Assembly: GCA_027486275.1 (NCBI GenBank)
Contig: JAIXPM010000194.1
Coordinates: 1-7,610 of the forward strand
Length of the DNA stretch: 7,610 nucleotides
Reading direction: 5' to 3'
Source: Sphingomonadales bacterium
GTDB taxonomy: Bacteria; Pseudomonadota; Alphaproteobacteria; Sphingomonadales; Sphingomonadaceae
The notes under the pieces are model-generated. The model worked only from the letters and a program-made list of their open reading frames with translations. It ran no database searches and was not told the origin of the DNA. The translations under genes and the position numbers were made by a program. Shown here in pieces: positions 1 through 6,419 of this stretch. The stretch's first letter is position 1, and each line of letters begins with the position of its first letter.

Positions 1-840
1 CACCACCATCAGGTTGGAGACCATGGCGGCCTTGCGCTCGTCATCCAGCTCGACGACGTTCTTCTCGCTCAAATGCGCCAACGCCATTTCGACCATGCCC
101 ACCGCGCCCGCCACCAGGGTTTCGCGTGCGGCGACCACGGCGGCGGCCTGCTGGCGGCGCAACATGGCACCCGCGATTTCGGGGGCATAGGCGAGGTGGG
201 TGAAGCCGCATTCATCCACCGTGATGCCGGCCACGCTCAGTCGGTTGATCAGTTCGGCGCGCAGTTCGCCCGACACGCGGTCGTGATCGCCGCGCAGGGT
301 GATCTCCTTGTGCTCGAAATCATCATAAGGGTAACGCGCGCCGATGGTGCGCACCGCCACTTCCACCTGGGCGGTGACGAAGCCGCGATAATCATCAACG
401 TCGAACAGCGCCTGCGCCGTATCGGTAACACGCCACACCAATTGGGCGGCGATCTCGATCGGGTTACCCCGCAGATCATTCACCTTGATCTGCTGCGAAA
501 TCAGGTTGTTGGCGCGAAGGCTGATCTTCTGCTTCCCCATCCACGGCCAGGTCCAGCGCAGGCCATTCACCCGATCGGTGCCGCGATAGGCGCCAAACAG
601 GGTGATGGCCGCACCTTCGTTGGGCTGCAGCATGTAGAAGCCGCTAATGACAAACAGGAAGACGAACAGCAGCAGCGCCAGGCCGATCACGATCACCGGC
701 GAACCGCCGGCAATCAATGCCATCACACCGAACAGGCTGGCGGCCAGATCAAGCAGCAACAGGAACAACATGGCAATGCCATTGCTGCCAACGCCAGCGC
801 GTTCAAGGCTGGGCTGGCGGGCCGGATCGTGAATGGTCAC
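1..840 (-). CDS. SPFH (stomatin/prohibitin-like) domain membrane protein, 3' end cut by window edge
   Basis: The minus strand is open from a GTG at 838-840 to the left edge: 280 codons without a stop. Two hydrophobic helices lie at about residues 24-45 and 48-67. They are followed by an SPFH domain beginning [17 protein letters not shown], with [14 protein letters not shown] and a later [20 protein letters not shown] stretch, all typical of bacterial SPFH proteins that assemble into membrane-associated oligomers or microdomains. The end reached here ([13 protein letters not shown]) is close to the usual C-terminus of this subgroup, so I estimate about 20 residues are missing. The GTG start is chosen because GAGGAG lies 6 bases upstream; the next in-frame ATG (residue 24) would cut into the first helix. 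It has its own promoter and a possible operator upstream. The family is clear; the cellular role is not known from sequence. Confidence 0.9.
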   Translation of the reverse strand, partial: MTIHDPARQPSLERAGVGSNGIAMLFLLLLDLAASLFGVMALIAGGSPVIVIGLALLLFVFLFVISGFYMLQPNEGAAITLFGAYRGTDRVNGLRWTWPWMGKQKISLRANNLISQQIKVNDLRGNPIEIAAQLVWRVTDTAQALFDVDDYRGFVTAQVEVAVRTIGARYPYDDFEHKEITLRGDHDRVSGELRAELINRLSVAGITVDECGFTHLAYAPEIAGAMLRRQQAAAVVAARETLVAGAVGMVEMALAHLSEKNVVELDDERKAAMVSNLMVV

Positions 841-846
841 TTGGCT

Positions 847-852
847 CTCCTC
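847..852 (-). promoter_or_regulatory. Ribosome binding site of the SPFH gene
   Basis: GAGGAG on the minus strand, 6 bases before the GTG codon at 838-840. It is the feature that decides the GTG start over the ATG at residue 24. Confidence 0.75.
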
Positions 853-862
853 GAAATAAATA

Positions 863-881
863 CGATATCATAATTATATCG
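863..881. promoter_or_regulatory. 19-bp inverted repeat, probable operator
   Basis: The arms CGATAT (863-868) and ATATCG (876-881) are perfect inverted complements around a 7-base AT-only-but-one spacer. The repeat overlaps the -10 box of the SPFH promoter and the expected transcription start, the position where a repressor dimer would block RNA polymerase. No T-run follows, so it does not look like a terminator. The cognate regulator is not in the window and I cannot name its family. Confidence 0.5.
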
Positions 882-900
882 ATTCCGATGAAACGGGCAA
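873..900 (-). promoter_or_regulatory. Sigma-70-like promoter for the SPFH gene
   Basis: On the minus strand TTGCCC (900-895, 4 of 6 matches to the -35 consensus) is separated by 16 bases from a perfect TATAAT (878-873). Transcription would start near 866, about 25 bases before the GTG start codon. The AT-rich patch stands out sharply from the surrounding GC-rich DNA. It implies that the SPFH gene can be transcribed apart from the small genes upstream. Confidence 0.6.
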
Positions 901-906
901 GCGCAA

Positions 907-1227
907 TCAATCGTCGCTGTTGCCGCTTTCAGCGCTGCTGTCGTCGTCCCAGTCACCACTGGCGCCGCCGCCGCCAAAATCGCCGCCACCGGGCGTGAAC
1001 GGCGCGTCGTCGCTGATCAATTCGTCGGAGCGCAGCCGCACTGGCACATCATCCGCCCAGGGTTCGATCAATGGATCAAGGCCAGGATCGATGATCGGAT
1101 CAAGCGGGATATCGCGGCGCGACAGAGGAGGGCGGGGCAAGGGCGAGTGCGCCGCAGCCCGGCTGGCGCTGGCACCAAACAGCATGAACAGGGCGATCAT
1201 CACGACGATGATGATGATCGCCGTCAT
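907..1227 (-). CDS. Small membrane-anchored or secreted protein with Gly/Asp-rich tail, unknown function
   Basis: 106 aa. Residues 3-18 are strongly hydrophobic (IIIIVVMIALFMLFG) and act as a membrane anchor or uncleaved signal; cleavage near the ASASRAAA stretch (19-26) is possible. A Pro-rich linker follows, then a repeated Asp-Pro segment (residues 43-56, DPIIDPGLDPLIEP). The tail is Gly-rich then acidic: GGGDFGGGGASGDWDDD at 80-96, ending in Ser/Asp. Similar GGGGASGDW-like tails occur at the ends of other bacterial envelope proteins, but no enzymatic domain is visible. It starts 38 bases after the stop of the 60-aa gene upstream and has only a weak ribosome site, so it probably shares that transcript. 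I do not recognise the family. Coding status is supported by the coherent helix-plus-tail architecture and by matching neighbours. Confidence 0.65.
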   Translation of the reverse strand: MTAIIIIVVMIALFMLFGASASRAAAHSPLPRPPLSRRDIPLDPIIDPGLDPLIEPWADDVPVRLRSDELISDDAPFTPGGGDFGGGGASGDWDDDSSAESGNSDD

Positions 1228-1265
1228 CGGCTCAGCCGCCGTTCACGGCCGGACGCCTGCCGGGG

Positions 1266-1448
1266 TCAATCGCCCGCGCCGCCGCCATCGCCATCACCGC
1301 CGGCATCGCCGTCACTGCTGCTGTCGACAACGGTGCCATCGCTGGCGCGTTGCTCCAGCCGCTTGAAATTGTCATTCTTGCGCGCGTCGCTGACCATGAT
1401 GAAGCCGGCGACGCCCAGCGACAGCAGGATGAGGATGACGACAACCAT
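1266..1448 (-). CDS. Small single-helix membrane protein with acidic Gly-rich tail, unknown function
   Basis: 60 aa. Residues 2-19 form one transmembrane helix (VVVILILLSLGVAGFIMV), followed by a basic juxtamembrane stretch (SDARKNDNFKRLEQR) and a tail made almost only of Asp, Gly, Ser and Ala (DGDAGGDGDGGGAGD). By the positive-inside rule the tail is predicted to be cytoplasmic. The ATG lies 6 bases past the stop of the 56-aa gene upstream, with AAAGGG about 10 bases before it, so the two are probably co-transcribed. An overlapping reading of 70 codons in another frame (1232-1444) starts with a Ser/Cys-rich run lacking any helix and is rejected in its favour. Function unknown. Confidence 0.65.
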   Translation of the reverse strand: MVVVILILLSLGVAGFIMVSDARKNDNFKRLEQRASDGTVVDSSSDGDAGGDGDGGGAGD

Positions 1449-1454
1449 GGCGGT

Positions 1455-1625
1455 TCAGCCCTTTGACGGCTGATCGCCGCCCTGATCAGTGGATGGGCTA
1501 TTCTGTTCCGCGCCCGTGGGCGGGCGGCGGCGCTTGAACACGTTGGATGGATCCTTGGCCGCCAAGTAGAAAAACCAGGCGAACATGGCGACGTTCAGCA
1601 CAGCAATAAGGATGACACCGATCAT
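1455..1625 (-). CDS. Small single-helix membrane protein, 56 aa, unknown function
   Basis: 56 codons from ATG at 1623-1625 to TGA at 1455-1457. Residues 2-23 form a transmembrane helix (IGVILIAVLNVAMFAWFFYLAA) followed by KDPSNVFKRRRPP, a basic stretch that predicts a cytoplasmic C-terminus, then a polar Gln/Ser/Asp/Gly tail. The start has the best ribosome site in this area: AAGGA 6 bases upstream. It begins 40 bases after the parC stop and is separated from the next small gene by 6 bases, so it is the first of three small genes that may be read from the parC transcript. I do not recognise the family. Confidence 0.7.
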   Translation of the reverse strand: MIGVILIAVLNVAMFAWFFYLAAKDPSNVFKRRRPPTGAEQNSPSTDQGGDQPSKG

Positions 1626-1631
1626 GGCACC

Positions 1632-1636
1632 ATCCT
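1632..1636 (-). promoter_or_regulatory. Ribosome binding site of the 56-aa gene
   Basis: AAGGA on the minus strand, 6 bases before the ATG at 1623-1625. It is the main evidence that this short reading frame is translated. Confidence 0.65.
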
Positions 1637-1665
1637 TACCCCGGCCTGGCGGTGCTGGCGAGTGC

Positions 1666-3912
1666 TCAGGCGGTGAACTTGTTGTCGCGTGGGAAGCCGT
1701 TGGGTGGCATCCGCCCGGCGCTGGCGCGTGCGCCCTTCCAGAAAGTCAGGTCGGCTTCCGTGCGGGTGCGGCCACTGTCGCCGCCCATTGGCCAGCTCAG
1801 CCCTTCCGCCATCACGAACGTCCGCACGTCGCTCATGCCGCCATCCTTGTATTTCTGCAGCGCGACGCCCTGGCCTTTCTGCATCTGCGGCAGTTCTTCC
1901 AGCGGGAACACCAGCAGTTTGCGGTTCTCGCCGATCACCGCCACCATGTCGTCGGCCGGCGAGATCCAGCGCACAATGGCCAGCCGCGCATCGCCCTTGG
2001 GCGACATGATCACCTTGCCCTTGCGGGTTTCCGCCAGCAGCTCGGCACTGTCGATCTGGAAACCGCGACCATCGCTGGCCACGAGCAGCAGGCGGCGATC
2101 GGGCTGGTGCGTGAACAGGCTGACAATCTCCGTCCCTTCCGCCAGATCGATCATCAGCCGCAACGGCTCGCCCAGGCCGCGTCCGCCGGGCAGGCGATCG
2201 GGAGAGAGCGTGTAGAAACGGCCATCGCTGGCCGCCAGCACCAGGCGATCGGTGGTGAAGGCGTGGAAGGCGTAGGCCGGCCCGTCGCCTTCCTTGAACT
2301 TCAGCGCTTCGGTGCTGGCCGGATCGACATGGCCCTTCATCGCGCGAATCCAGCCCATGGCCGAACAGATGATGGTCAGCGGTTCCTTCTCGATCATCGC
2401 CTCGATCGGCACGAACTTCACTTGCGGCGCATCGGCGATGCTGGTGCGGCGGCGGCCGAGCAGCGTCGTGGGGCCATAGGCAACACGCAGGGCGGCGAGA
2501 TCGGTGGCCAGCCGCTCGGTTTGCTGCGCCTCGCTGTCGATCAGGCCACGCAGGCCCTTGGCTTCCTCGGTCAGCGCCTTGTTTTCGCGGGTGATCTCGA
2601 TCTCTTCCAGCCGGCGCAAGCTGCGCAGCCGCATGTTGAGAATGGCTTCAGCCTGCACCGCAGTCAGATCAAAGGCCGCAATCAGCTCGGCCTTGGCATC
2701 ATCGGCTTCGCGGATAATGCGGATCACCTCGTCCAGGTTGAGATAGGCCTTGAGCAAGCCGCCAAGCACTTCCAGCCGCGCCTCAATCCGGCCGAGCCGA
2801 TAGCGCGAGCGGGCGATCAGCACTTCGCGCTGGTGGATCAGCCATTTGGCGATCACGGGTTTGAGCCCGAGCACGCCCGGCCGGCCTTCATCCAGCACGT
2901 TCATGTTGAGGGGGATGCGCACTTCCAGATCGGTCAGCTTGAACAGGCTTTCCATCAGCACGTCGGCATCAACATTGCGCGATTTGGGCGTGATGACGAT
3001 GCGCAGCTGCTCGTCGCTTTCATCCGCCACGTCGGCGAGGATCGGCAGCTTCTTCTCGGTGATCAGTTCGGCCAATTGCTCGATCAATTTGCCCTTCAGC
3101 ACCTGATAGGGGATTTCGCTGATGATGATCGTCCAGGTGCCGCGGCCCTGGTCTTCCACGCTCCAGCGCGCGCGCAGGCGGAAACTGCCGCGCCCGGTGA
3201 GATAGGATTCGGCGATGCTGGCCCGCGGTTCGACCAGCACACCGCCGGTGGGAAAATCAGGCCCGGTGACGAACTGCAGCAGATCGGTTTCCGGTGCATC
3301 GGGTGCGCGCAGCAGGTGCAGCGCCGCATCGACAATTTCCACCACATTGTGCGGCGGGATGGAGGTGGCCATGCCGACCGCGATGCCGGCCGCGCCGTTG
3401 ACCAGCAGGTTGGGGAACAGGCCGGGGAACACCTCCGGCTCTTCCTCTTCGCCGTTATAGGTGGTGCGCATCGGCACCGATTCTTCGTCCAGCCCGTCCA
3501 TCAGGCGGATGGCGGCATCGGTCAGCCGCGCTTCGGTGTAGCGCATGGCCGCCGCGTTATCGCCGTCGATATTGCCGAAATTGCCCTGACCATCGACCAG
3601 CGGCACCCGCAGCGCAAAACTCTGCGCCAGGCGCACCATCGCATCGTAAACCGACTGGTCACCGTGAGGGTGATATTTGCCGATCACGTCCCCCACCACG
3701 CGGGCGCATTTCTTGTAGCCCTGATCGGGGTTCAGCTTCAGCAGCCGCATCGCCCACAACAGGCGGCGGTGCACCGGCTTCAGACCATCGCGCAGATCGG
3801 GCAATGATCGCGCGGTGATGGTGGAGAGGGCATAGACGAGATAGCGATCGCCCAGCGCCGCGCCGAACGGGGCTTCGATGATATTGTCGCTTTCGGGGGG
3901 GAGGCTGGCCAT
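1666..3912 (-). CDS. parC: DNA topoisomerase IV subunit A (ParC)
   Basis: 748 aa, close to the 752 aa of E. coli ParC. With ParE it forms topoisomerase IV, which separates interlinked daughter chromosomes. The winged-helix breakage domain holds [16 protein letters not shown] (35-50), GKYHPHGD (78-85) and the catalytic pair Arg124-Tyr125 in [11 protein letters not shown]; Tyr125 should form the covalent DNA link. [14 protein letters not shown] (176-189) follows, with the DNA-intercalating Ile at 177. A coiled-coil arm spans about 430-475. The C-terminal half carries degenerate beta-pinwheel blades (near 513, 557, 607, 656). There is no full GyrA box, and the short C-terminal domain favours ParC over GyrA. 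At the quinolone-contact positions it has Gln86 (E. coli Ser80) and Asp90 (Glu84). It lies 41 bases downstream of recO, probably on the same transcript; its ribosome site is weak. Confidence 0.95.
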   Translation of the reverse strand: MASLPPESDNIIEAPFGAALGDRYLVYALSTITARSLPDLRDGLKPVHRRLLWAMRLLKLNPDQGYKKCARVVGDVIGKYHPHGDQSVYDAMVRLAQSFALRVPLVDGQGNFGNIDGDNAAAMRYTEARLTDAAIRLMDGLDEESVPMRTTYNGEEEEPEVFPGLFPNLLVNGAAGIAVGMATSIPPHNVVEIVDAALHLLRAPDAPETDLLQFVTGPDFPTGGVLVEPRASIAESYLTGRGSFRLRARWSVEDQGRGTWTIIISEIPYQVLKGKLIEQLAELITEKKLPILADVADESDEQLRIVITPKSRNVDADVLMESLFKLTDLEVRIPLNMNVLDEGRPGVLGLKPVIAKWLIHQREVLIARSRYRLGRIEARLEVLGGLLKAYLNLDEVIRIIREADDAKAELIAAFDLTAVQAEAILNMRLRSLRRLEEIEITRENKALTEEAKGLRGLIDSEAQQTERLATDLAALRVAYGPTTLLGRRRTSIADAPQVKFVPIEAMIEKEPLTIICSAMGWIRAMKGHVDPASTEALKFKEGDGPAYAFHAFTTDRLVLAASDGRFYTLSPDRLPGGRGLGEPLRLMIDLAEGTEIVSLFTHQPDRRLLLVASDGRGFQIDSAELLAETRKGKVIMSPKGDARLAIVRWISPADDMVAVIGENRKLLVFPLEELPQMQKGQGVALQKYKDGGMSDVRTFVMAEGLSWPMGGDSGRTRTEADLTFWKGARASAGRMPPNGFPRDNKFTA

Positions 3913-3953
3913 GGCGATGGGTTAGCGGCGGCAGGCATTGCCCGCAAGCGGTG

Positions 3954-4682
3954 TCAGCGGGTGAGCAGGCTGGCCAACCGTTCGCGGGCTGTCCAGCAGC
4001 GCTTTGCCGCCACGCCATCACGCAATACTTCGCGGGCAAGGAAGTGCCCGGTGAGCGCCAGGCCGTCGGCAATGGCCGCGGCATTGGATTCGCCCTCACC
4101 CAGCAGGAAGACGGGCAAGCGCAGCAATTTGGCCGCCCAAGGCTCCCCTGCGCCACGGCTCACAGCCTGGCGAGACTTGGGCGAAACAAACGCCAGATCA
4201 CTGGTCGCGCCAGTGGCTGCGCAACTGGTTAGATCGAGGCCGAACCCAAGTTCGGCGAGCAGCGCCAATTCCAGCCGCACCAAAGCCGGGCCAACGTCTG
4301 TCGCCAGCGCCCCCGCGGCCGCCGCACCAAACAGCGCATCAAACAACGGGAACAGCCGTGGCTGGGCTTCGCCTTCGTTCAAACAGGTGGCCGACAGGCT
4401 GGCGAGATAATCGACCAGCGCCAGCGCCGCCGGCCCGTGCATCATCGCCATGTTGGTGCCCAGCGGATGCACGGTCGCAAAGGCCAATTGCCCGGCTGAC
4501 TTGGTCACCAGATCGAGCGCGACGCGGTTGCCGATCTGCAGCACCGGCCGCAGCTTGCGCCCGCGCCCGCCCTGCACATAGGCTGCGACAAGCCCCTGAT
4601 CCGCCGACAGGAATCGCGCCACCACGGCATGCTCGCCATGCGGGGCAAGGGCCACCACCAGTGCAGGTTCAACGCGGATCAT
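3954..4682 (-). CDS. recO: DNA repair protein RecO
   Basis: 242 aa. RecO works with RecR to load RecA on SSB-coated single-stranded DNA during gap repair. The N-terminal OB-fold begins with IRVEPALVVALAPHGE and continues to the basic GGRGRKLRP stretch (about 38-46). A helical C-terminal domain contains ELGFGLDLTSCAATG (about 144-158), the RecO signature around a conserved Cys, and then FVSPKSRQAVSRGAGEPW, an alphaproteobacterial form. Other zinc-finger cysteines found in some RecO proteins are absent, which is common in this class. I chose the ATG at 4680-4682 because the distance to the HGE motif then matches other RecO proteins; ATGs at 4694 and 4691 are alternatives, and none has a clear ribosome site. 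In this order recO would normally follow era directly, but an opposite-strand gene intervenes. Confidence 0.92.
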   Translation of the reverse strand: MIRVEPALVVALAPHGEHAVVARFLSADQGLVAAYVQGGRGRKLRPVLQIGNRVALDLVTKSAGQLAFATVHPLGTNMAMMHGPAALALVDYLASLSATCLNEGEAQPRLFPLFDALFGAAAAGALATDVGPALVRLELALLAELGFGLDLTSCAATGATSDLAFVSPKSRQAVSRGAGEPWAAKLLRLPVFLLGEGESNAAAIADGLALTGHFLAREVLRDGVAAKRCWTARERLASLLTR

Positions 4683-4694
4683 GGCGGCCATCAT

Positions 4695-4797
4695 AGTGGC
4701 AAGTGTGCCCGGCGCAGCAAATATGCACGTTAACCAAAAAATTATAATGGATTCAGGGAACCGAATCGACTATCTATGCATTAGTAACGGGGTGTTA
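4695..4797. promoter_or_regulatory. Divergent intergenic region between recO and the PEPxxWA gene
   Basis: A markedly AT-rich stretch (about 4718-4800) in a GC-rich window. ATTATAAT at 4741-4748 contains TATAAT on both strands (plus 4743-4748, minus 4746-4741), so it could serve as a -10 box either way. The minus reading has TCGATT 17 bases upstream (3 of 6 matches) and would start recO-parC about 40 bases before recO. For the plus gene TTCAGG (4752) with TATGCA (4775) at 17 bases is another weak candidate. A GGGG (4789-4792) 5 bases before ATG 4798 is the probable ribosome site. Promoter positions are inference; the AT-rich divergent gap is observed. Confidence 0.4.
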
Positions 4798-5508
4798 ATG
4801 ACCATGAACAGATTTGCGTTCGCTTTTGCCTTGGCTCTGGTGGCGGCTCCGGCAGCCGCCGTGGTGCCGCTGGTGAATTCGCCGATCACGGTCACGTCGG
4901 CCGATGTCGGCAAGTCGTTCACCTACACCTACAATGGCATCGTCGACGAACAGAACCAGGCTGGTCTGGCCTCGGCGATCACGTTCACCCTGAACAGCGT
5001 GGCCGGGCAGGTCTGGAACTTCACCGCCGAGATCGACAACACACTTTCCACCGCGCCCGTTGGTGGCCGCATCTCCAGCTTTGGTTTCAACGGCAATCCG
5101 GAAATCATCGGGGCAACTCCGATTTCGGGTCCGTTCGGCACAGCCGTCATCAACGCCGGCTTCCCGCAGATTGGCGGCCAGACCACCATCGATTTCTGCC
5201 TGACGGCCAACAACAACTGCCAGGGCGGCGGTGGCGGCGGCGTCACCAATGGCAATGTGGCGACGCAGGAATTCGCGCTGAGCTTCGCCAACAACATCAC
5301 CTCGGTGATCTTCAACAACTTCATCGTGCGCTACCAGTCCATCACCGGCAGCGGCCTGGGCACTTCCGGTGTCGGCATGGGCACCAACGATGGCGGCTTC
5401 AATCCGGGCGGCGATCCCATCCCGGAACCATCGAGCTGGGCGATGCTGATTGCCGGCTTTGGCCTGATCGGCGCGATGGCGCGCCGCCAGCGGATCGTCG
5501 CAGCTTAA
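4798..5508 (+). CDS. Exported PEPxxWA-CTERM sorting-domain protein
   Basis: 236 aa. The N-terminus MTMNRFAFAFALALVAAPAAA is a signal peptide with likely cleavage after Ala-rich residues near 21. The middle is a beta-rich, Asn/Gly/Thr-rich secreted domain with no catalytic motif, containing GRISSFGFNGNP (90-101), Cys134 and Cys141 (seven residues apart, a possible disulfide) and a GGGGGG run at 143-148. The C-terminus is a sorting signal: PEP (209-211), then WA (214-215), a hydrophobic helix (about 216-227) and a basic end ARRQR. In PEP-CTERM systems an exosortase removes this tail at the cell envelope; none is encoded here. It resembles proteins I recall as cistern-family PEP-CTERM, which I cannot verify. 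The frame extends upstream to 4681, but that part lacks a signal peptide, so ATG 4798 (or 4804) is preferred. Its stop overlaps the era stop. Confidence 0.88.
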   Translation: MTMNRFAFAFALALVAAPAAAVVPLVNSPITVTSADVGKSFTYTYNGIVDEQNQAGLASAITFTLNSVAGQVWNFTAEIDNTLSTAPVGGRISSFGFNGNPEIIGATPISGPFGTAVINAGFPQIGGQTTIDFCLTANNNCQGGGGGGVTNGNVATQEFALSFANNITSVIFNNFIVRYQSITGSGLGTSGVGMGTNDGGFNPGGDPIPEPSSWAMLIAGFGLIGAMARRQRIVAA

Positions 5509-6419
5509 TCCACGAAATCGAGGCCGACCGCGCTGTAGAGGCTGCGGTCATCCCCCCAATCGGCGCGCACCTTGATGTGCAGGAACAGGTGGACCTTGCG
5601 GCCCAGCAGGTCGGCAATGTTGGCCCGCGACGTCGCGCCGATTTCCTTGATGCGGCTGCCGCTCTTGCCCAGCACGATGGCCTTCTGGCTGTCCCGCTCG
5701 ATGATGATCTGCTGGTGGATGGCCACGCTGCCGTCGCGGCGCTCTTCCCACTTTTCGGTTTCAACGGTGGCGGCGTAGGGCAGTTCGGCATGCAGTTGCA
5801 GATACAGCTGCTCACGCGTCAGTTCGGTCGCCATCAGCCGGGTGGTGGCATCACTCAACTGGTCTTCCGGATAATGCCACGGGCTCAGCGGCAGGCGTGC
5901 GGCCAACGCCGCCTTCAGTTCGGTAACGCCATCCCCGGTGCTGGCACTGATGAAGAAGATTTCCTCGAACTTTGCCAGTTCGTTGCAGCGGCTGGCCAGA
6001 TCGAGCAGCCGCTCCTTCACGCAGATATCAACCTTGTTGAGCACCAGCAGTTTCGGTTCACGGCGATTGGCCAAGGTGGCGATGATCTCGGGCACATCGC
6101 CTTTCAGCCCGGCCTTCGCATCGATCACCAGCACGATCACCTCGGCATCGGTCGCACCATCCCAGGCCGCCTTCACCATGGCGCGATCCAGCCGGCGGCG
6201 AGGGGCAAAGATGCCGGGCGTATCCACCAGCAGCATCTGCGCACTCTCATGAATGGCGATGCCCACCAGCCGCTGCCGCGTCGTCTGCACCTTGGGCGAC
6301 ACGATGGCGACCTTCTGGCCCACCAGCGCGTTGACCAAGGTGGATTTGCCTGCGTTGGGCGCGCCAACAACGGCGATGGTGCCGCAGCGGCTGGTGATGG
6401 GGGTCAGTTCAGTGGTCAT
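5505..6419 (-). CDS. era: GTPase Era
   Basis: 304 aa, the usual Era length. Era binds the 3' end of 16S rRNA and acts in 30S ribosome assembly. All GTPase motifs are present: Walker A GAPNAGKS (19-26), the switch I TTRQR (46-50), DTPG (66-69), NKVD (128-131) and SAS (158-160). The C-terminal KH RNA-binding domain follows the typical link SPWHYPEDQLSD and contains the GKSG loop (251-254) in VLGKSGSRIKEIG. The ATG overlaps the rnc stop as ATGA (6416-6419), so translation is probably coupled to rnc. At its 3' end it meets the opposite-strand PEPxxWA gene with both stop codons inside one TTAA. Confidence 0.97.
   Translation of the reverse strand: MTTELTPITSRCGTIAVVGAPNAGKSTLVNALVGQKVAIVSPKVQTTRQRLVGIAIHESAQMLLVDTPGIFAPRRRLDRAMVKAAWDGATDAEVIVLVIDAKAGLKGDVPEIIATLANRREPKLLVLNKVDICVKERLLDLASRCNELAKFEEIFFISASTGDGVTELKAALAARLPLSPWHYPEDQLSDATTRLMATELTREQLYLQLHAELPYAATVETEKWEERRDGSVAIHQQIIIERDSQKAIVLGKSGSRIKEIGATSRANIADLLGRKVHLFLHIKVRADWGDDRSLYSAVGLDFVD

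Noticed and set aside
73..873. 266-codon plus-strand open frame at the left edge
   Set aside because: Antisense of the SPFH gene, which is open through the window edge and matches its family over the whole length.
1208..1219. Four tandem GAT triplets (ATC on the minus strand) as a phase-variable repeat
   Set aside because: Only four units and each is a whole codon, so gain or loss would just change the number of isoleucines in the helix of the 106-aa protein.
1626..1665. GC-rich partial symmetry after the parC stop as an intrinsic terminator
   Set aside because: The stem is poor and there is no T-run; instead a good ribosome site for the 56-aa gene lies there.
1585..3807. 740-codon open frame on the plus strand opposite parC
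   Set aside because: It is the antisense of a high-GC gene. Its product is rich in His, Gln, Arg and Ala without domain structure, while the minus strand gives a full-length ParC with all motifs.
4681..4797. N-terminal extension of the PEPxxWA protein by 39 residues
   Set aside because: It would place a polar stretch before the signal peptide and overlap recO; a purine-rich site precedes ATG 4798.
4784..4798. GTAA-N7-TTAA, a 7-of-8 match to the CtrA site TTAA-N7-TTAA
   Set aside because: It overlaps the ribosome site and start codon of the PEPxxWA gene, and a single near-match in an AT-rich gap is expected by chance.
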